In this document: positions 6,494 to 12,003 of the stretch, piece after piece
Position numbering within the stretch: the stretch's first letter is position 1
How the letters are laid out: each line of letters opens with the position of its first letter
DNA from: Pelotomaculum sp. UBA5255
GTDB lineage: Bacteria > Bacillota > Desulfotomaculia > Desulfotomaculales > Pelotomaculaceae
DNA: 12,713 nt
Direction of reading: 5' to 3'
Assembly: GCA_002408725.1 (NCBI GenBank)
Contig: DHTR01000019.1
Span: forward strand, 9,417 to 22,129
Notes under the pieces: generated by a model
The model's database searches: none
What the model was told of the DNA's origin: nothing
What the model saw: the letters and a program-made list of their open reading frames with translations, nothing else
Made by a program: the position numbers and the translations under genes

Positions 6494-7741
6494 TTAATAA
6501 AGGGGATAGCGGTCGCACAGGCCGGCTACCTTAGACCGGGCCCTGTCCAGTTTTTCCGGATAGTCACGGTTGACAATGGCATAATCAATGATTTCTGCAA
6601 TTTGCACCATGTCGGCCTCGTTCAACCCCCGAGTTGTCACCGCCGGGGTGCCGATGCGGATGCCGCTGGCTGTGTTGGGCGGCTGCGGGTCAAAGGGGAT
6701 AGCGTTTTTATTAATGGTAACGCCGACAGCATCCAGGAGCGTCTGGGCTTCGCTGCCGGTAATTTTTTTACTTCTTAAATCAACCAGGATCAGGTGGGTA
6801 TCGGTCCCCCCGGAAACGAGGTCAAAGCCCCTTTCGCCCAGCGCCGAAGCCAGCGCCCGGGCATTGTTCACAATCCTTTGCTGGTATTCTCTAAAGCCGG
6901 GATCCAGCGCTTCCTTCAGGGCAACCGCCTTGGCGGCAATAACGTGCATTAGAGGCCCGCCCTGGATCCCGGGAAAGACGGCCCTGTTCAGTTTGGCGCC
7001 GTACTTTTCACCGTCCCTGCTCAGGATTAAGCCCCCCCTGGGGCCCCGCAGGGTCTTGTGAGTAGTTGTGGTCACCACGTCGGCATGGGGCACAGGATTC
7101 ATATGCAAGCCCGCTGCCACCAGCCCGGCGATATGGGCCATATCGACCATCAGGTAGGCTCCTACCTCTTCAGCAATTTCCTTCATCTTGTAAAAATCAA
7201 TGATCCGGGGGTAGGCGCTGGCCCCTGCCACGATCATTTTTGGCTTGTGTTCATAGGCGCTGCCAAATACTTTTTCATAATTAATCAGTCCGGTTTCTTG
7301 ATCAACACCGTAAAAGACAAACTTGAAATATTTACCGGAAATGTTAATAGGACTGCCGTGGGTCAGGTGTCCGCCGTGGGCGAGGTCCATACCCAAAACG
7401 GTGTCGCCGGGCTTCAGGAGCGCAAAGTACGCAGCTGTGTTGGCCTGGGAACCCGAGTGGGGCTGTACGTTGGCGTAGTCCGCCGAGAACAGTTCCTTGG
7501 CCCGCTCAATGGCTAGACTCTCCGCTAGATCGACGCATTCGCATCCCCCGTAATAGCGGCGACCCGGGTATCCTTCAGCGTATTTATTGGTCAGGACAGT
7601 GCCCTGAGCCTCCATGACCGCACAACTGGCCGCGTTTTCCGAGGCAATTAATTCCAGAGTTTGGCGCTGCCGCTGCGTCTCCAGTTCAATCGCCTGATAA
7701 ATCTCCGGGTCCACTTCTGAAAGAGGCCTCATTAAACTCAT
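6494..7741 (-). CDS. glyA: Serine hydroxymethyltransferase
   Basis: PLP enzyme interconverting serine plus tetrahydrofolate with glycine plus 5,10-methylene-tetrahydrofolate, the main one-carbon source. It has 415 residues, standard for bacterial GlyA. Landmarks are LIASENAAS (31-39), TNKYAEGYPGRRYYGG (51-66), SGSQAN (96-101), VDMAHIAGL (199-207, with Asp200 and His203 contacting PLP) and TTTTHKTLRGPRGG (224-237), where Lys229 is the Schiff-base lysine. The ATG at 7741 has GGGGAGG with a 7-base spacer. It lies 33 bases after rpiB, so the two are co-transcribed. In B. subtilis glyA also follows the ywl/rpiB genes. Confidence 0.97.
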   Translation of the reverse strand: MSLMRPLSEVDPEIYQAIELETQRQRQTLELIASENAASCAVMEAQGTVLTNKYAEGYPGRRYYGGCECVDLAESLAIERAKELFSADYANVQPHSGSQANTAAYFALLKPGDTVLGMDLAHGGHLTHGSPINISGKYFKFVFYGVDQETGLINYEKVFGSAYEHKPKMIVAGASAYPRIIDFYKMKEIAEEVGAYLMVDMAHIAGLVAAGLHMNPVPHADVVTTTTHKTLRGPRGGLILSRDGEKYGAKLNRAVFPGIQGGPLMHVIAAKAVALKEALDPGFREYQQRIVNNARALASALGERGFDLVSGGTDTHLILVDLRSKKITGSEAQTLLDAVGVTINKNAIPFDPQPPNTASGIRIGTPAVTTRGLNEADMVQIAEIIDYAIVNRDYPEKLDRARSKVAGLCDRYPLY

Positions 7742-7757
7742 AAAAAATCCTCCCCAC

Positions 7758-7783
7758 AGCCGGCTCCTTACATTTCACCGGCT
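7758..7783 (-). repeat. Inverted repeat spanning the rpiB stop
   Basis: AGCCGG and CCGGCT (7783-7778 with 7763-7758) can pair around a 14-base loop that holds the rpiB stop codon. It ends about 7 bases before the glyA ribosome-binding site. There is no T-run immediately after it, so it is not an evident terminator. It could influence glyA initiation. Confidence 0.35.
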
Positions 7784-8233
7784 ACAACAATTGTATTTTT
7801 TTTCGATTGCACATATTTTATCAACCCGGCGTTCATGCCGGCCCCCCTGGAACTCAGCCTGCAACCAGGCGGAAACAATCTCCCCGGCCAGGCCGGGACC
7901 AATGACACGCTGCCCCATGGTCAGGACATTGGCATTATTATGTTCCCTGGCAGCCCGGGCGGAAAACGTATCGTGGCACTGCGCCGCCCTGATCCCTGGG
8001 ACCTTATTTGCTGTAACAGCAACACCGATGCCCGTACCGCAACAAAGGATACCCCGGTCAAAATCGCCCCTTTTTACTGCTTCAGCTACCAGCAGGGCGA
8101 GGTCGGGATAGTCCACCGGTTCCTCTGAAAAAGTTCCGAAATCCTGATATTTTACGCCGGATTTCTCAAGCAGGGTAAGCACTTCTTGTTTCAACCTGAA
8201 CCCCCCGTGATCACTGGCCACGGCAACCTTCAT
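7775..8233 (-). CDS. rpiB: Ribose-5-phosphate isomerase B
   Basis: Interconverts ribose 5-phosphate and ribulose 5-phosphate in the pentose phosphate pathway. It has 152 residues from ATG 8233. That start gives the canonical MKVAVASDHGG (Asp8 and His9 bind substrate) and has AGAGAGG 9 bases upstream; the open frame runs 42 bases further up without support. The active-site motif is GILCCGTGIG (61-70), in which Cys65 or Cys64 is the catalytic base. CHDTFSARAAREHNNANVL (86-104) carries the catalytic His and the EHN motif. Sugar-phosphate isomerases of the related LacA/LacB type are possible in principle, but the context (B. subtilis ywlF position) fits RpiB. The tail ends with KKYNCCSR, with an A8 run in the codons. 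Confidence 0.93.
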   Translation of the reverse strand: MKVAVASDHGGFRLKQEVLTLLEKSGVKYQDFGTFSEEPVDYPDLALLVAEAVKRGDFDRGILCCGTGIGVAVTANKVPGIRAAQCHDTFSARAAREHNNANVLTMGQRVIGPGLAGEIVSAWLQAEFQGGRHERRVDKICAIEKKYNCCSR

Positions 8234-8330
8234 TGCTGGCATCCTCTCTAAAAAAAAATAATGACAACTGGACAAATTATATCTTAAAACAATGTTCTAC
8301 AATAATTTTATTATTCCTTTTTACTTTCGA

Positions 8331-8795
8331 TTAATTTGGGTAAAGGCGCTCCCGGCCAAGCTTTTCCAAGGAACGGGCAACCAGTTCTGCCAGCCTTCGG
8401 GCGCACCCGCGGTAAGCCTCCAGCGGATACCCGATGGGGTCGGGAATATCCTCACTGTCCCCGGCGTAATCGGCGAGAGTGAATATTTTCCCCTGGGAAT
8501 GCGGAACCAGCCTTTTGATGTATTCTCGATGGCCGGAAGTCATGGTCAGAACCAGATCAGCCTCCCTGATGTCTTCCGGGGTAAGCAGGGCTGCCCGGTG
8601 TTCATGCAGGCTGATTCCCAGTTCCGCCATGACCTCGACGGCTTCCCGGGAGGCCGGTTCCCCGGAGAAAGCCGCTATCCCGGCGGAAGATATCTGGATA
8701 TCTTCCCCCCCCTTTTCCTCCAGCATTTTACGCGCCAGGGCGCCGGCCATGCTGCTGCGACAAGTGTTGCCGGTACACACAAAAAGAACTTTCAC
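8331..8795 (-). CDS. ywlE: Low-molecular-weight phosphatase, YwlE-type (probable protein-arginine phosphatase)
   Basis: Cytoplasmic phosphatase of the LMW-PTP fold, 154 residues from GTG 8795. The P-loop is CTGNTCRSS, with nucleophile Cys7, Arg13 and a general acid in DPIG (Asp119). Thr11, where tyrosine phosphatases have Ile/Leu, is the residue shown in B. subtilis YwlE to give phospho-arginine specificity, so this is probably the partner of a McsB-type arginine kinase encoded elsewhere. GTG 8795 yields MKVLFVCTGNTC as in YwlE and has TAGGTGA 8 bases upstream. An alternative GTG at 8807 adds four residues but lacks a ribosome-binding site. Ser15 replaces the common Pro after CRS. Gene order mntP-ywlE-rpiB equals that of B. 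subtilis. Confidence 0.9.
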   Translation of the reverse strand: MKVLFVCTGNTCRSSMAGALARKMLEEKGGEDIQISSAGIAAFSGEPASREAVEVMAELGISLHEHRAALLTPEDIREADLVLTMTSGHREYIKRLVPHSQGKIFTLADYAGDSEDIPDPIGYPLEAYRGCARRLAELVARSLEKLGRERLYPN

Positions 8796-8823
8796 AGGAG
8801 CTTTCACCTACCGTTGAGTATAC

Positions 8824-8846
8824 TTTGCAAATAGATGCAAATTATA
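8824..8846 (-). promoter_or_regulatory. -10 box with adjacent palindrome before ywlE
   Basis: TATAAT at 8846-8841 on the minus strand is directly followed by the inverted repeat TTTGCA / TGCAAA (8841-8836 with 8829-8824, 6-base spacer). The -35 region is weak: the best candidate, TTGTTT, overlaps the mntP stop and gives only a 14-base spacer. A symmetric element at the expected start site is what a repressor operator would look like. No family is recognised. Confidence 0.35.
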
Positions 8847-8854
8847 TGCCATTC

Positions 8855-9397
8855 TTAAAAAAACAACTTGACCCCGATCCCGATCAGGATCAAGCCTCCC
8901 AGCAGTTGGGCCTTTTCACCCACCCAGGCGCCGAGAAAGCGACCAAAAATCAACCCGCCGGCCGTCATTAAGCCGGCTACCAGGCCGATAATCCCTGCAG
9001 TAAGCAGGAGATTGACCTGACGCGTACCCAGGGTGAAGCCGACGCTCAGGGCGTCCATACTAACGCTTGCACTCAGCAAGATGAGCCCTTTGACGTCAAA
9101 CCCGCTCAAGGATGGCTCCATTTTCCGGCCGGTTTGCAGTGTGTCCCAAATCATCCGGAGCCCCAAGTAGATCAAAAGAGCCGAACCGAGAACAGTGGCC
9201 GCGCGGCCAATCCGGCTGCCCGCGAACTCTCCTATGACCCAGCCGGTAAGAGGCATAAAAATATGGAACAGCAGCACTGTAGCGCTGATCAGGATGATCT
9301 GCCGCCGGCTTACCCCGGCCAGCCCAATCCCCACACAGAGGGAAAAGGCGTCTGTCCCCAGCGCCACCGCCAGGGCCATCAAGGTTAAAAGGGTCAT
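8855..9397 (-). CDS. mntP: Manganese efflux pump MntP
   Basis: Integral membrane Mn2+ exporter of the MntP (DUF204) family, 180 residues with six hydrophobic helices arranged as two repeats of three. Each repeat starts with the family signature: ALGTDAFSLCVGIGL (12-26, Asp16) and SVSMDALSVGFTLG (111-124, Asp115). The two aspartates are the expected metal-binding residues. The loop between repeats (about 86-102) is polar. The ATG at 9397 has GGGAG 6-7 bases upstream. It lies 225 bases after the Sua5 gene and ends 60 bases before ywlE. I looked for the yybP-ykoY manganese riboswitch upstream and did not see its conserved sequences. Confidence 0.93.
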   Translation of the reverse strand: MTLLTLMALAVALGTDAFSLCVGIGLAGVSRRQIILISATVLLFHIFMPLTGWVIGEFAGSRIGRAATVLGSALLIYLGLRMIWDTLQTGRKMEPSLSGFDVKGLILLSASVSMDALSVGFTLGTRQVNLLLTAGIIGLVAGLMTAGGLIFGRFLGAWVGEKAQLLGGLILIGIGVKLFF

Positions 9398-9436
9398 AGC
9401 ACACTCCCGGCCAATACAATTTTAAAACACCAGGTT

Positions 9437-9452
9437 TTGAGATATATATCAA
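9437..9452. repeat. A/T-rich near-palindrome upstream of mntP
   Basis: The plus strand reads TTGAGATATATATCAA, a 16-bp palindrome with one mismatched pair, 40 bases upstream of the mntP start. It could be an operator. It does not resemble the MntR box known from B. subtilis. Confidence 0.3.
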
Positions 9453-9458
9453 TTTTTT

Positions 9459-9522
9459 GGAATAAACCCACAGCTGGGGTTTATCCTTGATTTTTCCAAT
9501 GGGTCCCTTCCCGTATCGGGAA
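9459..9522. repeat. Two inverted repeats in the tsaC-mntP gap
   Basis: The first is GGAATAAACCC / GGGTTTATCC (9459-9469 with 9477-9486), 10 pairs with one bulged base and a 7-base loop. The second is TTCCCG / CGGGAA (9508-9513 with 9517-9522) around 3 bases. No T-run follows on the minus strand. They make the 225-base gap 9398-9622 structured in RNA. The rest of the gap shows no gene I can support. Confidence 0.4.
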
Positions 9523-9622
9523 CAACTGCCCGGGCCGCAGACGGTCAGGGGGCGCCATGGAGCATAAAAACAGCAATAACCTAAATAGTTCATGGTTTGA
9601 CGCCAATAACCCTGCAGCCGGC

Positions 9623-10693
9623 CTAACCTGTTGCCACGATTCGTTTGTCTGCGGCCTTCCTCAGACGGTTCATGATCGCAAGCCCAACGCCGCTGTCCTC
9701 CAGACCCTCTGCCAGGATTAAGTCTACCTCCAGCTCATTAAAGCGACGCAGGGCGGCATACAATCCGGCTGCGACCGTTTCCGGCTTTTCCCTTTGACCG
9801 GCTAGGACGACCTCCCCCACCGAGGAATAATCCCTGCTGCCGGAATAGGAGAGGATCCCCACCCGCCTGCCGAGAGCCTGCTGCTCAAGGGCCAGTTCCA
9901 TCATTTTCGCGGCGACTGCCTCGGGTGTTCCCTCAACTAGCAACAGCGGTGCCTTGGGCGCGTAATGGATGTATTTCAGGCCGGGGGAGCAGGGCCTGTC
10001 CCCGGCCAGAGTACCGGAACGGACCGCCGGCTCAAGCTCTACTTTACCTAGCACTGCTCTAAGCTCCTCCAGGGTCACGCCACCAGGCCTTAAGATCACT
10101 GGTACGGAGGTTGTCAAATCCAGCACTGTTGATTCCACGCCCACTCCGGTCGGGCCTCCGTCCAAGACGGCCTCAATGCGCCTGCTCAGGTCCTGTAAAA
10201 CATGCTCCGCCGTGGTCGGGCTGGGCCGCCCCGACAGGTTGGCGCTGGGCGCCGCCAGGGGCACTCCGACCGCCCTGATCAGGGCCAGAGCTACCGGATG
10301 GTTAGGCATCCGTACCGCCAGCGTCTGAAGCCCGGCGGTTGTCTCGGGCGGAACTGCAGGGCCGGCGGGCAGGACCAGCGTGAGGGGCCCGGGCCAAAAA
10401 AGTTCCATCAAGATCTTCGCAGTAGAGGAGATGCTTTTGGCAAGAAATTCTACCTCCTGCCTGCCGGCCACATGCACGATCAGGGGGTTGTCGGAAGGAC
10501 GCCCCTTGGCTTCAAAAATCCTGGCCACGGCTCTCCCGTCAAGGGCGTTTGCGCCGAGGCCGTAGACAGTTTCGGTTGGGAAAGCCACCAGCCCGCCCCG
10601 GCTCAAGATCCGCGCTGCTTCCAGAATGGCCTCTCTTTCAGGGCGGACCGGGTTTATTCTGATGTAGCGGGTTGCACATTTCTTTTCTTCCAT
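9623..10693 (-). CDS. tsaC: Threonylcarbamoyl-AMP synthase, Sua5 type
   Basis: Makes threonylcarbamoyl-AMP from threonine, bicarbonate and ATP, the first step of the t6A37 modification of ANN-decoding tRNAs. It has 356 residues, so this is the long Sua5 form (B. subtilis YwlC) rather than the short TsaC. The YrdC domain (about 12-205) shows FPTETVYGLGANA (38-50), KGRPSDNPL (63-71), PGPLTLVL (101-108) and PSANLSG (149-155). The linker SPGLKYIHYAPKAP (236-249) and the C-terminal Sua5 domain (about 250-352) follow. The ATG at 10693 has AGAGGT 5 bases upstream. A sigma-A-like promoter lies about 170 bases before the gene. Position matches ywlC between prmC and mntP in B. subtilis. Confidence 0.95.
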   Translation of the reverse strand: MEEKKCATRYIRINPVRPEREAILEAARILSRGGLVAFPTETVYGLGANALDGRAVARIFEAKGRPSDNPLIVHVAGRQEVEFLAKSISSTAKILMELFWPGPLTLVLPAGPAVPPETTAGLQTLAVRMPNHPVALALIRAVGVPLAAPSANLSGRPSPTTAEHVLQDLSRRIEAVLDGGPTGVGVESTVLDLTTSVPVILRPGGVTLEELRAVLGKVELEPAVRSGTLAGDRPCSPGLKYIHYAPKAPLLLVEGTPEAVAAKMMELALEQQALGRRVGILSYSGSRDYSSVGEVVLAGQREKPETVAAGLYAALRRFNELEVDLILAEGLEDSGVGLAIMNRLRKAADKRIVATG

Positions 10694-10718
10694 GGATTAC
10701 CTCTAATTCAGATCTTAG

Positions 10719-10740
10719 TCACAGCTAATTCACAGCTAAT
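10719..10740. repeat. Tandem 11-bp repeat in the tsaC leader
   Basis: Two perfect adjacent copies of TCACAGCTAAT (10719-10729 and 10730-10740), with a degenerate partial third copy starting at 10740. It lies 26 bases upstream of the tsaC ATG, in the predicted untranslated leader. Confidence 0.6.
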
Positions 10741-10751
10741 CGCAGCTTCGT

Positions 10752-10768
10752 CCAGGCTCCCGTCAAAG
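10752..10768. repeat. Copy 2 of a 17-bp intergenic direct repeat
   Basis: Identical to 4207-4223 on the same strand (CCAGGCTCCCGTCAAAG). This copy lies in the predicted leader of tsaC, downstream of the promoter. Confidence 0.5.
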
Positions 10769-10840
10769 CCCCCTATGTACATAACATCTACTTACTGCAC
10801 ACCTTATTGCTTACCGTATGTTGACAATTAACGGGAAGGT

Positions 10841-10864
10841 CCCCTGAAACAGGACCCCTGAAAC
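10841..10864. repeat. Direct 10-bp repeat at the predicted tsaC transcript start
   Basis: CCCCTGAAAC occurs at 10841-10850 and 10855-10864 (GTTTCAGGGG on the transcribed strand). The first transcribed copy begins about where transcription from the adjacent promoter should start. Part of it can also pair with itself (CCTG / CAGG around TTT). It may be an operator or a leader structure. Confidence 0.45.
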
Positions 10865-10868
10865 GCTT

Positions 10869-11030
10869 TTAATTATAATGCCAATTTCCGTGTTTATCAA
10901 CATCCGCCGGCATACCGCAAAATTGGCGCATCAAAAACGCAGCATTCCTGACCCTGGCAGGAACCGGAGCAGGTAAATCGGGCACTAAAAAATTTTGGCC
11001 CGCTCCTTCCAACACCTGTTCCAGGGCCAT
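10869..11030 (-). CDS. Possible small protein after prmC (unrecognised)
   Basis: An open frame of 53 codons starting at ATG 11030, 17 bases after the prmC stop, with AGGA about 9 bases upstream. The same frame also opens earlier at 11069, inside prmC. The product (MALEQVLEGAGQNFLVPDL...) has a hydrophobic first third and a Cys, Trp and two His near the end. I recognise no family. Against it being real: its last codons coincide with a very good promoter (-35 and -10 at 10872-10900), and its codon use is less GC-biased than its neighbours. Spacing behind prmC speaks mildly for it. Confidence 0.22.
   Translation of the reverse strand: MALEQVLEGAGQNFLVPDLPAPVPARVRNAAFLMRQFCGMPADVDKHGNWHYN
10872..10900 (-). 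promoter_or_regulatory. Sigma-A-type promoter for tsaC and downstream genes
   Basis: On the minus strand, -35 TTGATA (10900-10895) and -10 TATAAT (10877-10872) are separated by 17 bases. The predicted start is near 10865, giving a leader of about 170 bases before tsaC. It would let the tsaC-mntP-ywlE-rpiB-glyA group be transcribed independently of prfA-prmC. Confidence 0.7.
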
Positions 11031-11046
11031 GTTTGCGATTCCTGCG

Positions 11047-11922
11047 TCAGCTCTGAGCATACCGGGCAACCACCAGCCTGTCCAGACCGGCCAGGTCTTT
11101 CCGCACAGTTACCTTCCAAACCGGCACACTCAGCAGCGCGCTCAAGGCCTGCCCCTGCCGGCAGCCAATTTCCATCAGCAGCAAGCCGCCCTTCTTTAAG
11201 AATTCAGGCGCGGCGGGAATCAAGCGGCGGTAGAGGTCCAGTCCACCGGCGCCCCCGTCAAGGGCCGGCGGCGGTTCGTACAGCCGGACCTCTTCCGGCA
11301 GTCCGGGATACTCCTCCCGCCCAATATAAGGGAGGTTGGCCGCAATCAGGTCCACCCGGCCCCTCAACCCGAGGCCCGACAGTGGTTCCAGAAGGTTGCC
11401 GTGGTAAAAAAAACAGCGCTCCCCGACGCCGAGCCTGGCCGCATTCAAGCGGGCCACGTCCAGGGCTTCCGGTGAGCGGTCGGTGGCGTAAACCACCGCA
11501 CCCTCCAGGAAGGAGGCCAGGCTGACGGCAATAGCCCCGCTGCCCGTACCTACATCAATGATTTTGGCGGAAGGAGGGAGAACTTCGAGGGCGGTTTCAA
11601 CTAAAAGCTCGGTTTCCGGCCGGGGGACCAGGACGGAGGGACCAACGGTAAAGTCCAGGCCCATGAATTCCTTGTGACCGGTCAGGTAGGCCACCGGCTC
11701 ACTCAGGCCCCTTCTGCGGACCAGCTCAAAAAAACGGGCCTCCTCCTCCCCCGGTAGGCGCCGCTCCCACTCCCGGTATAGACCGGCCCGGTCCAGTCCC
11801 GTGACGCTAGAAAGCAAAACCTCGGCGTCCAGCGCCGGGGAGCCGGTTCCTTTCTCTTTTAACTGTTGTCTGGCCTGGTTCAGGGCTTGCCCAATGGTCG
11901 TATTCAAATCTTTCGTATTCAA
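11047..11922 (-). CDS. prmC: Release factor glutamine methyltransferase PrmC
   Basis: Transfers a methyl group from SAM to the glutamine of the GGQ motif in release factors 1 and 2; its substrate RF1 is encoded just upstream. It has 291 residues. The N-terminal helical substrate-binding domain spans about 8-80. EFMGLDF (85-91) and VPRPETE (99-105) precede the SAM-binding motif DVGTGSGAIA (123-132), and ATDRS (146-150) follows. The catalytic NPPY motif reads NLPY (196-199), a form otherwise typical of rRNA adenine methyltransferases such as KsgA, but the domain layout is clearly PrmC. The start is TTG 11922 with GAGGTGGG upstream. A tandem duplication repeats this start (see 11899-11928), leaving the N-terminus LNTKDLNTT. 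Confidence 0.94.
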   Translation of the reverse strand: MNTKDLNTTIGQALNQARQQLKEKGTGSPALDAEVLLSSVTGLDRAGLYREWERRLPGEEEARFFELVRRRGLSEPVAYLTGHKEFMGLDFTVGPSVLVPRPETELLVETALEVLPPSAKIIDVGTGSGAIAVSLASFLEGAVVYATDRSPEALDVARLNAARLGVGERCFFYHGNLLEPLSGLGLRGRVDLIAANLPYIGREEYPGLPEEVRLYEPPPALDGGAGGLDLYRRLIPAAPEFLKKGGLLLMEIGCRQGQALSALLSVPVWKVTVRKDLAGLDRLVVARYAQS

Positions 11923-11928
11923 ATCTTT
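11899..11928. repeat. 15-bp tandem duplication containing the prmC start
   Basis: The plus strand carries two perfect adjacent copies of CGTATTCAAATCTTT (11899-11913 and 11914-11928). Each contains a TTG on the coding strand in the prmC frame, so the gene has two equivalent start codons five codons apart. Only the first is at a normal distance (about 8 bases) from the ribosome-binding site. Confidence 0.85.
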
Positions 11929-11941
11929 CCCACCTCACAAA

Positions 11942-11990
11942 AGGGCCGGGCATGATCATCTCCCAGCGGGGAAATCATCTGCCTGGCCCT
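11942..11990 (-). terminator. Long hairpin between prfA and prmC (possible weak terminator or attenuator)
   Basis: The transcribed strand folds into a 49-base hairpin: AGGGCC / GGCCCT, an A-C mismatch, GGCA / TGCC, a bulged A, GAT / ATC, a G-G mismatch, AT / AT, and TTCCC / GGGAG around the loop CGCT. That is about 20 pairs. It begins 14 bases after the prfA stop and is followed by TTTTGTG, a short T-tract. Full termination seems unlikely because the prmC ribosome-binding site comes right after. Partial read-through or RNA processing is more likely. Confidence 0.5.
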
Positions 11991-12003
11991 GAATAAGAAG
12001 CGC

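Larger units (their letters stand above)
10694..11046. other. 353-base region between prmC and tsaC
   Basis: This is the longest stretch without a secure gene. It holds a sigma-A-like promoter (10872-10900), two sets of short direct repeats downstream of it (10841-10864 and 10719-10740), one copy of a 17-bp repeat found elsewhere in the window (10752-10768), a small inverted repeat TTCCTG / CAGGAA (10945-10963), and a possible 53-residue frame directly after prmC. spoIIR, ywlA and ywlB, which occupy this place in B. subtilis, are not here. Confidence 0.7.

Noticed and set aside
8280..8320. LexA-like box (GAAC-ATT-GTT) and sigma-A promoter before rpiB
   Set aside because: The half-sites are 3 bases apart instead of 4 and the flanks do not match. 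The TATAAT there has no -35 at 16-18 bases.
9096..9593. 165-codon minus-strand frame beginning upstream of mntP (MNYLGYCCFYAPW...)
   Set aside because: More than half of it overlaps mntP in another frame, and it lacks a ribosome-binding site. The unique part looks like random translation of a structured spacer.
9398..9622. yybP-ykoY manganese riboswitch before mntP
   Set aside because: I searched by eye for the conserved GGGGAGUA and ACCUACU-type loops and did not find them. Only a covariance-model scan could settle it.
10202..10831. 209-codon plus-strand frame antisense to tsaC
   Set aside because: Shadow of the Sua5 gene running into the intergenic region. Its composition is Arg/Gly/Pro-rich, as expected of antisense frames, and it has no ribosome-binding site.
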